Virus record (IMG/VR): IMGVR_UViG_3300025133_006513
Location: 1 to 53,288 of that record
Direction: 5' to 3' (one strand)
DNA length: 53,288 nt
DNA from: a virus
Positions 42,690-51,398 of this stretch are shown piece by piece. Every line of letters begins with the position of its first letter. The first letter of the stretch is position 1. The notes under the pieces are model-generated. The model made no database searches and was not told where the DNA came from. It saw nothing but the letters and a program-made list of their open reading frames with translations. Made by a program: the position numbers and the translations under genes.

Positions 42690-43430
42690 ATGCCAAAGAA
42701 TATGCTAGAGCCTGACTACCAGTTGCCATATGACAATTGGGTAGCTGATCCATCCCCTACGAACACTGGGCAGCTGATTAAAGCTGTCAAACCGGTGCTG
42801 AGTTCAGCGGTGCGAGCGTACGGGGGTACGTCTGCCAGGAGCACGAACATTAAGTCACAGGCCAAGCGTATGGCTGCCGACGCCTTCAGTTCGTATGATC
42901 CAGCACGGGGCACATTGAAATCACACCTCATGTCACGCCTTCAGCGGTTACGCCGAGTGGCAGCCCAGCAGCGGCAGGTCATCCGTGTCCCAGAGCAGGT
43001 AGCTCTCGATCAGATGCGATCGGACGCTGCGACACGTGAATTGGAAGAGAGCCTGGGTTATCCTCCATCAGACCAGCAACTCGCGGATTACACGAATTTG
43101 TCGCTTAAACGCCTCGCATACATCAGAGGGAGTGAGCGCCCACTCGCGGAGAGTACGATTTCGCGTGGTGGCGAGGAGGGCCTTGGTGGCTACGATCCGC
43201 GGGTTCGATCGCTAGCAAAACCCGCAGACGCGTGGGAGGAGCTTATCTACGATGACATCGATGAGACTAACCAGTTCATTATGGAGCGTGTGCTCGGAAT
43301 GCACGGACATCAGCCAACCAAGCCCAGTCAGGTGGCTGTGATGTTGAAAATTAGCCCTGCCGCCGTAAGCCATCGCATGGCCCAGATTCAAGCAAAACTG
43401 GACAAGCGAGAAGACTTGGGGATGATCTAA
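42690..43430 (+). CDS. Sigma70-family-like transcription factor
   Basis: 246 aa. AKRMAADAFSSYDPARGTLK (59-78) resembles sigma region 2 (the AFDPSRG-type turn). RQVIRVPEQV (about 95-104) matches the VRVP start of region 3. LEESLGYPPSDQQLADYTNL (about 118-137) is the (E)LGREPTDEELA helix pair. The C-terminal SQVAVMLKISPAAVSHRMAQ (about 213-232) has region 4 helix-turn-helix spacing. Similar proteins are, as I recall, called sigma factors in other large phages. It would recruit an RNA polymerase, most simply the phage enzyme encoded at 1-6.9 kb, to late promoters. It stands between hub and baseplate genes and is 1 nt overlapped with the next. Confidence 0.7.
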   Translation: MPKNMLEPDYQLPYDNWVADPSPTNTGQLIKAVKPVLSSAVRAYGGTSARSTNIKSQAKRMAADAFSSYDPARGTLKSHLMSRLQRLRRVAAQQRQVIRVPEQVALDQMRSDAATRELEESLGYPPSDQQLADYTNLSLKRLAYIRGSERPLAESTISRGGEEGLGGYDPRVRSLAKPADAWEELIYDDIDETNQFIMERVLGMHGHQPTKPSQVAVMLKISPAAVSHRMAQIQAKLDKREDLGMI

Positions 43431-43858
43431 TGCCACTAGCTGTTGACGCACAATTCACCATCTTAATGACGTCGATGTGCACGTTCTCGGACTCGATCGC
43501 GGATTATTATAAGGATGCCGGCACACAGCGGGTGTGGATGGTACCGACCGCTGTTGGCTGGTCCCTCGACTCCGTCGACCCGTCCGATATGAGCGACCCT
43601 TTCGATCGTATCGGACCTAATGGGCTGTACACGGCAGAGTATGATGGTACCGGTAGTGACGAGGTTCGAGGCATCATGGGATCACACATACAAATTGGTT
43701 ACATGGGCATGATGGAGCGATCGTTTCGCGAGCGGCACAAAACACCTACCCGCGCCATGCTGCATGTCGCTGGCCGACGCATGGCTCACGGCGACACGGT
43801 AGATGGCGTACATAAGGCAGGTGTTGAAAACTACGTTACGGATTTATTCAACGCATGA
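43430..43858 (+). CDS. Small baseplate-module protein
   Basis: 142 aa, coupled on both sides (TAATG upstream, ATGA downstream). Starts MPLAVDAQFTILMTSMCTFS. It contains DEVRGIMGSHIQIGYMGMM and a basic helix with RSFRERHKTPTRAMLHVAGR. Mixed alpha/beta. No motif recognised; baseplate component by position between sigma factor and gp25-like gene. Confidence 0.55.
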   Translation: MPLAVDAQFTILMTSMCTFSDSIADYYKDAGTQRVWMVPTAVGWSLDSVDPSDMSDPFDRIGPNGLYTAEYDGTGSDEVRGIMGSHIQIGYMGMMERSFRERHKTPTRAMLHVAGRRMAHGDTVDGVHKAGVENYVTDLFNA

Positions 43859-44277
43859 GCACCGATATTACAGCATGGCAACTCGTTGATGACTTCATTA
43901 TCCCGCAGTATGATGATGGACAGCTTGCTGAGGGTACTTTCGATGTCCTGCAGCGGGTGCTGATGATCTTGTTGTCCGAGACTGACAGTGCCAGGTATGC
44001 GTTTGATCGCGACGCTCAGCGGGCCTGTGCGTTTATGTCTGCTTGGCGGCAGGGTGACATCAGTAACGAAGCAGATGTGTTACGTATATTCTCACTCTGC
44101 CAGAGCCAAGTCAAAATGGCTATGGACAGCCAAGAGACAGATGAGGACCCACCAGAGAGGCAGTTCAAATCGCTGGAGATACTGCGGATTGTTGTGCAGC
44201 CAGGGACTGTGCAGCTGCGTTGCAAGTTAGAGACACAAGCAGACTCACTGCTATTCACGTTACCGATACCGATCTAG
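43855..44277 (+). CDS. Possible gp25-like baseplate wedge protein
   Basis: 140 aa. An early helix (DVLQRVLMILLSETDSARYA) with S-E-T-x-x-A-R in place of the gp25 TxxGER is followed by helices and a C-terminal two-strand end (SLEILRIVVQPGTVQLRCKL). The T4 gp25 / P2 W family is of this size and always lies directly before the J gene, as here. Sequence similarity is weak, so the call is mainly positional. Confidence 0.4.
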   Translation: MSTDITAWQLVDDFIIPQYDDGQLAEGTFDVLQRVLMILLSETDSARYAFDRDAQRACAFMSAWRQGDISNEADVLRIFSLCQSQVKMAMDSQETDEDPPERQFKSLEILRIVVQPGTVQLRCKLETQADSLLFTLPIPI

Positions 44278-44285
44278 GAGATACG

Positions 44286-45443
44286 ATGTACTGGCCGGGA
44301 CTTGATGAGCTAGATGCAGAGCATGTGGAGTTTGCACACGCGATAATCCTGCAGATGATCGAAGAGAAGTGTCCTTCTTTGAACGCTGACCGCGGTGTCG
44401 TCGGGTCTTTGGTCACGGAGCTGCACGCCATCTTCCAAGGCTGCAGCATGCAAGCGATCGACAAGCTCCAGCACTCACTATGTGCCCGCGATGTTGCGGT
44501 AGACCCCAGCAGTGCACTCCCCGCAGCGGTCGACGCCTTGGCGTCTAACTTCCGGGTACACCGTAAGATTTCCAGAAAAGCCACAGGAACCATCACTGTC
44601 GTGCTTAATCGCGCGTCTGGTGATAGTTTTGGTACGAATACCAAGTTTCGCGCGAACGGGCAGTTCTTTTACGTGACACAGAAGGTTATCGTTAAGCCAC
44701 AGGTCCGCGGACCGCATGATGTCGCGGCGGTACAGCTTGAAGCAGGCACATACAGCGTACAAATCCCAGTAATTGCCAATGAAGTGCACCCAGCCGCCAT
44801 GCTGCATCGTTTTGACAAGCTGGTGCCCTTGATACGCCCGCCGGGCTTCGTCGACGCGTATGCGACAGCTGATTTTGTCGGCGGTGTGACTCCCCAATCA
44901 AATAAGCAACTCGTTGACCAGTTTAGAGTTAGCCTCGCTACCCCTGGATTTTCCAACGTAGATTGCATTAAGGCACTTGTACATCAGAGTGGCGTCGACG
45001 TTTCGGATATTGCGGTTATCGGAGCTCGTGATGACGAGATGACCCGCGACCATAACGCTGATGGCGTGTCTGTCGGTGGTTGCCTGGACATTTACATCCG
45101 GATCGACGGGCCTTGGGCTCGCCACATCGCTGACATCCAGGAATATCTGGATAATCCAGATGTGAGACAGCCCGGGCTAAGTGTGAAAGTCATGGCAGCC
45201 ACTCCCGTGCAGGTCGACGTACAGGTGAAGGCCAAAGGCTTCGCTGACCATGACGCCATTCACGAAAACCTAGCTAAATATGTGAATGGATTACCCATTG
45301 GCACGCCACCCACGCAGTTCCAACTGGTCCGGGCGGTGCAAGACATAGATGGTGTTGAAGATGTGTCATTCGAGATGGCCAACGCCTTCGATAAGACGTG
45401 TGCAGCCTACTTAAACCGTGATATTCTGATCAAATTGCAGTGA
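44286..45443 (+). CDS. Baseplate J-like protein
   Basis: 385 aa from ATG 44286 (AGGAG 6-7 nt upstream), preferred to longer in-frame extensions that overlap the preceding gene. The N-terminal helical region (ADRGVVGSLVTELHAIFQ quoted in part) is the usual J opening, and a beta-rich middle follows (GTITVVLNRASGDSFGTNTK, FYVTQKVIVKP). The C-terminus, KVMAATPVQVDVQVKAKG, DHDAIHENLAKYVNGLPIGT and VRAVQDIDGVEDVSFEM, is the typical J/gp6 end. It makes the baseplate wedge with the gp25-like protein. High confidence by domain order and neighbours. Confidence 0.8.
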   Translation: MYWPGLDELDAEHVEFAHAIILQMIEEKCPSLNADRGVVGSLVTELHAIFQGCSMQAIDKLQHSLCARDVAVDPSSALPAAVDALASNFRVHRKISRKATGTITVVLNRASGDSFGTNTKFRANGQFFYVTQKVIVKPQVRGPHDVAAVQLEAGTYSVQIPVIANEVHPAAMLHRFDKLVPLIRPPGFVDAYATADFVGGVTPQSNKQLVDQFRVSLATPGFSNVDCIKALVHQSGVDVSDIAVIGARDDEMTRDHNADGVSVGGCLDIYIRIDGPWARHIADIQEYLDNPDVRQPGLSVKVMAATPVQVDVQVKAKGFADHDAIHENLAKYVNGLPIGTPPTQFQLVRAVQDIDGVEDVSFEMANAFDKTCAAYLNRDILIKLQ

Positions 45444-45445
45444 CC

Positions 45446-46387
45446 ATGTACAAATACCCTGAACTCACCCGCGATGACCCTGCGCACGTCCTTGGCTTGC
45501 TCGGATCACTCTGGACCCTCTATTATGGGGGGCGCGCCCCCCTTCTTGCGCTCGTGCAGGCTAATTTAGAGTTAATTAAGCAAAGTAAGCAGAACCTGGA
45601 CGAAGCAGCCGCGTGCGCGAGCCGCTTTACAGTCCCCCTTGCACATACCGAGGTTTGGACCCTATTTCAGCTCAAAGGCTCTGAATGCACCGAGAAATCG
45701 TTCCCAGCCCCGCCTGGACTGCTAAGTATGCCTGTGATGATGAATCGGATGACCGACGCCACGCTGATGCTGCAGGAGGGGATCGATTACCGCTTAAACG
45801 CTAATCGTCTAGAGTTCGCTAAAGACCCCTTTGAAGACGACAGAATCCCACAAATGGACGATACAGTGTACCTCTGGGGCTTCCGAGGCCTGTTTAATCG
45901 CAAATACGTCGATCGATCGATCAGTCACGCCATGAACGTCGTTATTTCGGATGCAACGCAGAAGAGATACCGCGATACCACCAACGCTATCACAAATTGT
46001 GCTGTCGGTGGCACCACAATCACTAATTTGACCGCTGTTTTGGCCACATACCTGGATATTCCGCTGGCTGACGGTGAGGAGGTCATAGAGGGCGTCGGAG
46101 AGGACCGCAGGGGGCGTTTCCTGATGACATCGCGGCACATAAGGCGGATGACGCCTGAAACCGTAGTAAGCCTCAAAACAGGCTCTCAGCCGCCCGCAGG
46201 GACGCCATTATTCGATTGTTTCCGTATTTTGGACGATTCTGAGCTCCCAACTACTAATTCGTCACAAATTAGTAGTAAATTAGTAGTTGAGCTCGCATCG
46301 CCACTGGTTACAGACGAATTGCAAGCAATACTGCACCGCGTGGTGCCCCCGCAGATAGGATTGGCGTTCGTATCGCCTGAGGAATAA
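45446..46387 (+). CDS. Baseplate protein next to J
   Basis: About 313 aa from ATG 45446; a GTG at 45440 overlapping the J stop is the alternative. Helical N-terminus (ALVQANLELIKQSKQNLDEA), a middle with DYRLNANRLEFAKDPFED (about 118-135), a beta-type module I recall from baseplate proteins after J, and an acidic C-terminus. It could be the I-/gp53-like wedge component. A run of TTAGTAG-type repeats occurs near 46255-46286 within the frame and encodes TTNSSQISSKLVVEL. Confidence 0.55.
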   Translation: MYKYPELTRDDPAHVLGLLGSLWTLYYGGRAPLLALVQANLELIKQSKQNLDEAAACASRFTVPLAHTEVWTLFQLKGSECTEKSFPAPPGLLSMPVMMNRMTDATLMLQEGIDYRLNANRLEFAKDPFEDDRIPQMDDTVYLWGFRGLFNRKYVDRSISHAMNVVISDATQKRYRDTTNAITNCAVGGTTITNLTAVLATYLDIPLADGEEVIEGVGEDRRGRFLMTSRHIRRMTPETVVSLKTGSQPPAGTPLFDCFRILDDSELPTTNSSQISSKLVVELASPLVTDELQAILHRVVPPQIGLAFVSPEE

Positions 46388-48390
46388 TGGTCAACCTAGA
46401 GTCCTGCTCACACTCAGAATTTTCCTACGACTGGAAAAGCCCCACCCCTGGCGATTCCAGCCTTAGTTTCCCCAATGGCGAGTGCTCATTCTGGAAATGG
46501 TGCCCATGTTGGCCGTACGAGTGGGATATATGCTCACGATCGTCCTCATCCTGTCCGATGGAGGACGTGACGAACGAAGGCTGCGACAGGGACGGTGCGT
46601 GGTACAACGTGTGCGGCGACGCGTGTCTCGGACCTCCGGGCTACGCAGGTACATTCTTTGGCGAAATGTCGATGATATGCCGCTGCCCGAACACGCAGCA
46701 TAACTCTAGCTCGTCATTGGTTCCCGATGACGGCGGAAGTTACTCTTGCCCTGTAGATTTCCCTGTGGGTGCCCCCTTTCCGTGGGATATGCACCGCTAT
46801 CCCACTGTAAACCAAGCAGAACAGGTGCCGCAGTACATTTTTCCGCCAGAACCGTGGGGCGAAGGCTCAAAAGGCTACTGGACGTGGTGTGCGAACGACG
46901 ATAATGACGAGGCGACGTATGTCGGTATGGGGCGATGCTTCCGCGCGTACGACCCCAATCGCGAAGAACCTTGCGACATCATCGACACGTATTGCCGTGA
47001 CGGTATGCTTGGCGGGAAACCAAAATACAGCAGCAGTAACGGTTGCTGGTGCGTGTGGTGGAACGGGTATTACTGGGTACTGTCTGCAGTGTGTAACGTA
47101 GCGTCGGGGGATGTCTGGATACTGGCACCAGAGAACGAAGACTGCCCGCTGGGCGAGTACACGCCACTCTCTGGTGACGCAGAAGGCAATATCCTGCTAA
47201 CACCCGACTGCGAAGATACAGATAAGTCGTTGACAGACTACGGCACAGGTAAATGGGTGTTCCGCGGCGGGCAGGAGCAACTAGGCCCGCCAAGTGATTA
47301 TGGTGTGGATGGCCGCTTTTACGGTGAGACAATCGCAGTAGGTTACTGCTGTGGCTCGTCCAGCTCACTGAAGGATGACTCAGAGTCATTTTCCTCGTCC
47401 AGTTTAAGCACATCCTGCTCGATGCCTGCTTATCCTTGGTTTGGCTGGGACGATAACCTTGAAGTATACCAAGCACCTGATAACGGTATTGTGGGCCTAG
47501 GTACTGGTGGCGAGGGTTGCGAGATACCTTACGGGTGTGCTGCGTGGTTGTGGTGCCAATGTAGCGACGGCCGGGCAAATAACTGTGCCACACACAACAC
47601 GGTGCCCTACACAGACCCAGGACGGTGGAAGCTCAACGAAGATTACGACATCATCGTCGAACCACAACAGCTGGCACACGGCGCCCCGCCAATACTCGGA
47701 CGATTCTTTGGTGAGATCTTGTGGTACTGCCCGTGCGATCACAGCGAGTCATCGCCATCTGTACCAATTAACTCGTCATCTTGTGGTGCTTTTGGCGGCT
47801 GTTCGATCGCCGATACCTTCACTGACGAGGACGATACCAGCATCCTCGACCATACGATGGACTCAGGGCACTCCTGGACAGCCGTCGAAGACCAAGCTGC
47901 GTTTATCGTAGGTAGCCGACTAGATATTGAATCAGGTGCTTTCCCGTCGCTGCATGATCACGGGTACTGGGTAGATTGTGGCAGCACTGTGCATGAGGTT
48001 TCAGGTGAGTTCGTGCTGAATGGCTGGCTGGTTGGGTTGATCGTGCGAGGCACAGGCACTAGGCCTGATTTTATAGCTGTGCACACAGAAGTAACCCAAG
48101 ATGAAATTTGTGTCTCTTCTGTGTCAGATGGCGGTGGTTACCTTGTTTACACCAATATCTACACCTACTCAATGTCGCTGAGTGCTGAACAATCGCTTAG
48201 CCTTCGTTGCCGCGTATGTAAGCATAGAATCAAGGTCTGGGCGGATGGCGACCTGGTGATTAATGAACCCACTACGCCGGCCATGTTCCCAGATACGGGC
48301 ACATGGGTGGGTATAGCCCACGATTGGAGCTCTGGTATTAATTGCTACGCCGACAACTTCTTCTGCAAAATCGGGTGTGAGGATTACTAG
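46387..48390 (+). CDS. Cysteine-rich tail or fibre protein with lectin-like C-terminus
   Basis: 667 aa with 40 cysteines, 33 of them in the first 475 residues. That part is built of three Trp/Cys-rich modules of about 120-150 residues. Each ends in a motif like GTFFGEMSMICRC, GRFYGETIAVGYCC or GRFFGEILWYCPC, then a Ser-rich linker (HNSSSS, GSSSSLKDDSES). From about 475, DTFTDEDDTSILDHT and GTWVGIAHDWSSG have the strand pattern of a LamG/concanavalin-like domain. Disulfide-type knots are unusual in a protein that folds in the cytoplasm; metal binding is the alternative. Probably a tail-tip or receptor-binding protein. Confidence 0.6.
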   Translation: MVNLESCSHSEFSYDWKSPTPGDSSLSFPNGECSFWKWCPCWPYEWDICSRSSSSCPMEDVTNEGCDRDGAWYNVCGDACLGPPGYAGTFFGEMSMICRCPNTQHNSSSSLVPDDGGSYSCPVDFPVGAPFPWDMHRYPTVNQAEQVPQYIFPPEPWGEGSKGYWTWCANDDNDEATYVGMGRCFRAYDPNREEPCDIIDTYCRDGMLGGKPKYSSSNGCWCVWWNGYYWVLSAVCNVASGDVWILAPENEDCPLGEYTPLSGDAEGNILLTPDCEDTDKSLTDYGTGKWVFRGGQEQLGPPSDYGVDGRFYGETIAVGYCCGSSSSLKDDSESFSSSSLSTSCSMPAYPWFGWDDNLEVYQAPDNGIVGLGTGGEGCEIPYGCAAWLWCQCSDGRANNCATHNTVPYTDPGRWKLNEDYDIIVEPQQLAHGAPPILGRFFGEILWYCPCDHSESSPSVPINSSSCGAFGGCSIADTFTDEDDTSILDHTMDSGHSWTAVEDQAAFIVGSRLDIESGAFPSLHDHGYWVDCGSTVHEVSGEFVLNGWLVGLIVRGTGTRPDFIAVHTEVTQDEICVSSVSDGGGYLVYTNIYTYSMSLSAEQSLSLRCRVCKHRIKVWADGDLVINEPTTPAMFPDTGTWVGIAHDWSSGINCYADNFFCKIGCEDY

Positions 48391-48408
48391 CACCGGACCC
48401 TAGCACCC

Positions 48409-48471
48409 AGTAGACTGAGCTCTACGCTCATAGCCTTGCTTATCATGATTGGATTTTGTTCATGGGATCAA
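48409..48471 (+). promoter_or_regulatory. Spacer with a small hairpin and a TTGTTC-type dyad over the start
   Basis: TGAGC-tctac-GCTCA (48416-48430) is a 5-bp hairpin after the Cys-rich gene. TTGTTCATGGGATCAA (48456-48471) matches the dyads at 29446 and 9862, here overlapping the ATG at 48462. A regulatory protein or RNA partner binding here would cover the start codon. Confidence 0.35.
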
Positions 48472-50459
48472 ATTCTCCCACACAGTTGTGCCTCCGTCTA
48501 GGATGTGCTCCTGGCGATATTACCTGCCTGTCTGCTTTGCCACGAGACATTGCCGCCACCTACCCAGGTAAGTATGAAATCCACATGGCGACGAACTGCA
48601 AGACGCTATGGGACCATAACCCGCACGTAGCGAGCAGTCATGCAAGAGATAGTCCGCCGCGGGGTATGCAACAGATCAAAGTGGAGTACGGGAAGTACAT
48701 CGCCCAAGCTAACAAGCTAAAGCTGCACTTCGTCACAGCCTTTCACCGAGAGTTCCAGGCGAAGACAGGCGTGGCGGTCCCAGTGCTACATAGCAAGGGT
48801 GACCTGCACTTACCGCCAGACAAGATGATCAAACCGCCAATCAGCGGACGTTACTGGGTTATTGTCCCAGGCCATAAGTCAGACTTCACAACTAAAGCAT
48901 GGTCAATGACGCGGTGGCAGCAGCTTGTCGACAAACTGCAGGATAAAGGCATACGTGTTGTGCAGGTGGGTGCTGATCACGGCGGGAACACCAACCCCAT
49001 GCTAGATGGCGTCCTGAATCTTGTGGGTAAGACGAACCTGAGAGACGCACTGTGGTTGATTAAACATGCCGAAGGTGTCATTTGCCCAATTACCTTCTTC
49101 ATGCACGCTGCCGCGGCGTTTGATAAGCCATGCATCTGCATCGCCGGCGGACGTGAGCATTGGTGGTGGGAGGCATACGTCAATGTCGAGGGCACTGAGA
49201 TCTTCGGCCCATATGCTCAGCCTGTTGTCATGCCACATCGCTACCTGCACACACAGGGCCAGCTAGATTGCTGTATCGATCGAGGCTGCTGGAAGAACAA
49301 GGTGCTCTCAAGCGAGCCAGACAAAAACAAATCGTATTGTAGATACCCAGAAGGTGACGACTACGGGCAGCAGATCCCCAGATGCCTGAAAATGATCACC
49401 GTTGACCACGTAGTGGAGGCTGTCATGAGCTATTACAAAGGTGGTGACTTACCACCAATCGGAAAACCAGGTGAGATTGTGATTCCCGACACCGCGGCAC
49501 CTCCGCGGCGGGTACTGGCCAACAAAGCAGTAGACCTATTTGCACCGGTCGGTGAGATTCTAGGTGCTGCCGACGACGTACCGACAGAAGCCAGCGTCCC
49601 TGAGCTCATCGAGGCGTTCGAAGGCGAGCAGAAGAAGCAAGCGAGCGGACCCAAACCTATCTCTGAGGATCCCTTTGACCACCCAATCATCGGTGGTTCC
49701 ATGACCATCTGCATCCTTATGTATGGTGACTACCCTGATATGCACCGGGCATGCCTTGGATCGATCCTCAAGACCACATCACCCCAGCGACGCGAGATTC
49801 GTATCGTCACCAACCAACTAGCGCTACCAACACGGGGCTGGCTGGATGGGCTCAAGGCTGAGGGTTCAATCCACACGCTGATCCACAATGATGACAACAT
49901 CAAGAAGTACCCAGCAATGCGACAGTTGTTCTGGGACGAGGAAAACCCAATAACAACCAAATGGATCACGTGGTTCGACGATGACTCGATCGCTAACCGT
50001 GATCCGCAGTGGTATCAGCACTTGGCACAGAAGATCATTGCTGACTACGGTAAGAAAGCCCGTATGGTCGGCGACCTGCGGTTCTGGACGATGAATCAAG
50101 CACAGCTAGCGTGGGCGAGGACACGGCCGTGGTGGACTGACAGGCATCTGCAAACCAAGCAGAAGACAGAGGCAGCCAGTGGCCAGCACATCTTCTTCGC
50201 GGCAGGGGGCTTCTGGGCGATCGAGACAGAGGCTATGCGGGAAGCCCAGATACCTGACCCGCAAATCGGACATAACGGTGGCGACTACATGGTGGCCCTC
50301 CAATTATGGCAGCAAGGCTATCGGACAGCCGCCTGGAACCACAATAAGAAGCACGTATTCACATCCAGTGTGGGCCGTCGCGGCTTAAATGAAATGCACA
50401 CCGGTATGGCTGGTTGGAAACCTGGTGGTGTTCCTAAGAACAAACGCGCTGCTGTATAA
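48462..50459 (+). CDS. Two-domain glycosyltransferase (GT9-like plus GT2-like)
   Basis: About 665 aa from ATG 48462 (in-frame TTG at 48456 also possible). The first domain (about 10-330) has YWVIVPGHKSDFTTKAWSMT, GIRVVQVGAD, LVGKTNLRDALWLIKHAEGV and FMHAAAAFDKPCICIAGG, the heptosyltransferase (GT9) order for a nucleotide-sugar-binding domain. After a charged linker the second domain (about 410-660) starts MTICILMYGDYPDMHRACLG and has TKWITWFDDDSIANRD, a DxD-type metal site of GT2 enzymes, then HIFFAAGGFWAI. The two domains may add successive sugars to a virion protein or host glycan. GT9 in a phage, fused to GT2, is uncommon. Confidence 0.7.
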   Translation: MGSNSPTQLCLRLGCAPGDITCLSALPRDIAATYPGKYEIHMATNCKTLWDHNPHVASSHARDSPPRGMQQIKVEYGKYIAQANKLKLHFVTAFHREFQAKTGVAVPVLHSKGDLHLPPDKMIKPPISGRYWVIVPGHKSDFTTKAWSMTRWQQLVDKLQDKGIRVVQVGADHGGNTNPMLDGVLNLVGKTNLRDALWLIKHAEGVICPITFFMHAAAAFDKPCICIAGGREHWWWEAYVNVEGTEIFGPYAQPVVMPHRYLHTQGQLDCCIDRGCWKNKVLSSEPDKNKSYCRYPEGDDYGQQIPRCLKMITVDHVVEAVMSYYKGGDLPPIGKPGEIVIPDTAAPPRRVLANKAVDLFAPVGEILGAADDVPTEASVPELIEAFEGEQKKQASGPKPISEDPFDHPIIGGSMTICILMYGDYPDMHRACLGSILKTTSPQRREIRIVTNQLALPTRGWLDGLKAEGSIHTLIHNDDNIKKYPAMRQLFWDEENPITTKWITWFDDDSIANRDPQWYQHLAQKIIADYGKKARMVGDLRFWTMNQAQLAWARTRPWWTDRHLQTKQKTEAASGQHIFFAAGGFWAIETEAMREAQIPDPQIGHNGGDYMVALQLWQQGYRTAAWNHNKKHVFTSSVGRRGLNEMHTGMAGWKPGGVPKNKRAAV

Positions 50460-50498
50460 TGTTCGAAACTCCCTAGTTCCTGCCAAGGAGGTCGAGGA

Positions 50499-50936
50499 AT
50501 GCCACTAGTATCATCATCCAGCTTTAGCTGTGCCGACGAAATCTGGTTAAGGATGAAACCTTACTTCCAGCGTGACTACACCGTAGGTACGTCTGTAGGC
50601 TTCCGCCTCAAGATAGTGGTTGAAGACTCCTGCGGTATCGATCGGGAAGTCTTCCGGTACTACCAGAAGCCTTTGAACCTGGAGGGCGTCCTTGAGAGTG
50701 TATTCTCTGGGGTATGCTCCTGGCCCGACCTCGTCGAGCTCCCTATCACCGAGCCTGAGTTCGATACCAGTCCTGCGGGGTTCAGGACCCGCGAGATCGA
50801 CATGATCGTGGATAGTGAGTCCATGGCTAACGCGATCTGGACGCTTATCAAGACACAGACAGACGAACTGGTACAGACGGTGAAGGACGGGCAATTGCTG
50901 GAAGCAGCAGCTGCTTATACTTCAACATCTATCTAG
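50499..50936 (+). CDS. Small tail-module protein
   Basis: 145 aa behind CAAGGAGGTCGAGGA. Mixed fold: beta N-terminus (FQRDYTVGTSVGFRLKIVVE), then RYYQKPLNLEGVLESVFSGV and a C-terminal helix (MANAIWTLIKTQTDELVQTV). A TATAAT at 50455-50460 overlaps the previous stop and could be a -10 box. No family recognised; location suggests a small tail or baseplate component. Confidence 0.55.
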   Translation: MPLVSSSSFSCADEIWLRMKPYFQRDYTVGTSVGFRLKIVVEDSCGIDREVFRYYQKPLNLEGVLESVFSGVCSWPDLVELPITEPEFDTSPAGFRTREIDMIVDSESMANAIWTLIKTQTDELVQTVKDGQLLEAAAAYTSTSI

Positions 50937-50945
50937 AGGTAACCC

Positions 50946-51281
50946 ATGGCACGAATCGTATTACTATCGCACAACGTGATTGATCGTATGGTCAGTGATG
51001 TATCGTTCCATGAGTTCGCTGTGGCTGCTAACCCGCCCAGGCTCAAGAAGGCTATCGTCGTGGCCCGCACAGGCGGGTGCGGCGGTTGTCGGCGTAATAA
51101 GCGTAAGGCTGTGGCAAAGTCGCAGAAAGCGATCGGCGCAGTAGATTACAACGCATTCAAGCAGCAAGTCATAGCGTTACCGCCAGACCAGCTCGCAGCA
51201 CTCAAAGACAAGCTACAATGCACAGGCATCAAAGTGCAGGTCAGCGACCAACGCAAGACTATCCAGCGTAGCGTTATCTAG
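50946..51281 (+). CDS. Small basic protein with a CGGC motif
   Basis: 111 aa. Residues about 39-51 carry TGGCGGCRRNKRKAV, a CxxC next to a basic patch, followed by helices (VDYNAFKQQVIALPPDQLAA). It may bind nucleic acid, but one CxxC alone cannot make a zinc site. The last gene before the promoter block at 51293; unknown function. Confidence 0.55.
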   Translation: MARIVLLSHNVIDRMVSDVSFHEFAVAANPPRLKKAIVVARTGGCGGCRRNKRKAVAKSQKAIGAVDYNAFKQQVIALPPDQLAALKDKLQCTGIKVQVSDQRKTIQRSVI

Positions 51282-51292
51282 CCTCCGCCATC

Positions 51293-51368
51293 GTGAAGAA
51301 TGGCGTCTTTTCGGGCATTATAATATGAGCGTCGTTTAGTTCACGACGCGTGGTCTTAAGTTAGACCA
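51293..51368 (+). promoter_or_regulatory. Promoter with tandem hairpins in the leader
   Basis: GTGAAG (51293-51298) lies 17 nt before CATTAT (51316-51321), or 20 nt before TATAAT (51319-51324). The same 31-nt arrangement recurs at 51910. Directly downstream are two perfect stems: GCGTCGT/ACGACGC (51329-51349) and TGGTCT/AGACCA (51351-51368). A leader with two 5' hairpins before the gene at 51399 may protect or regulate that message. Confidence 0.6.
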
Positions 51369-51398
51369 TAAGGAGCCCGACCCCCATGGAGGTATGCT

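Noticed and set aside
44220-44285. 22-codon upstream extension of the J-like gene
   Set aside because: It overlaps the end of the preceding gene, and AGGAG is placed correctly only for ATG 44286.
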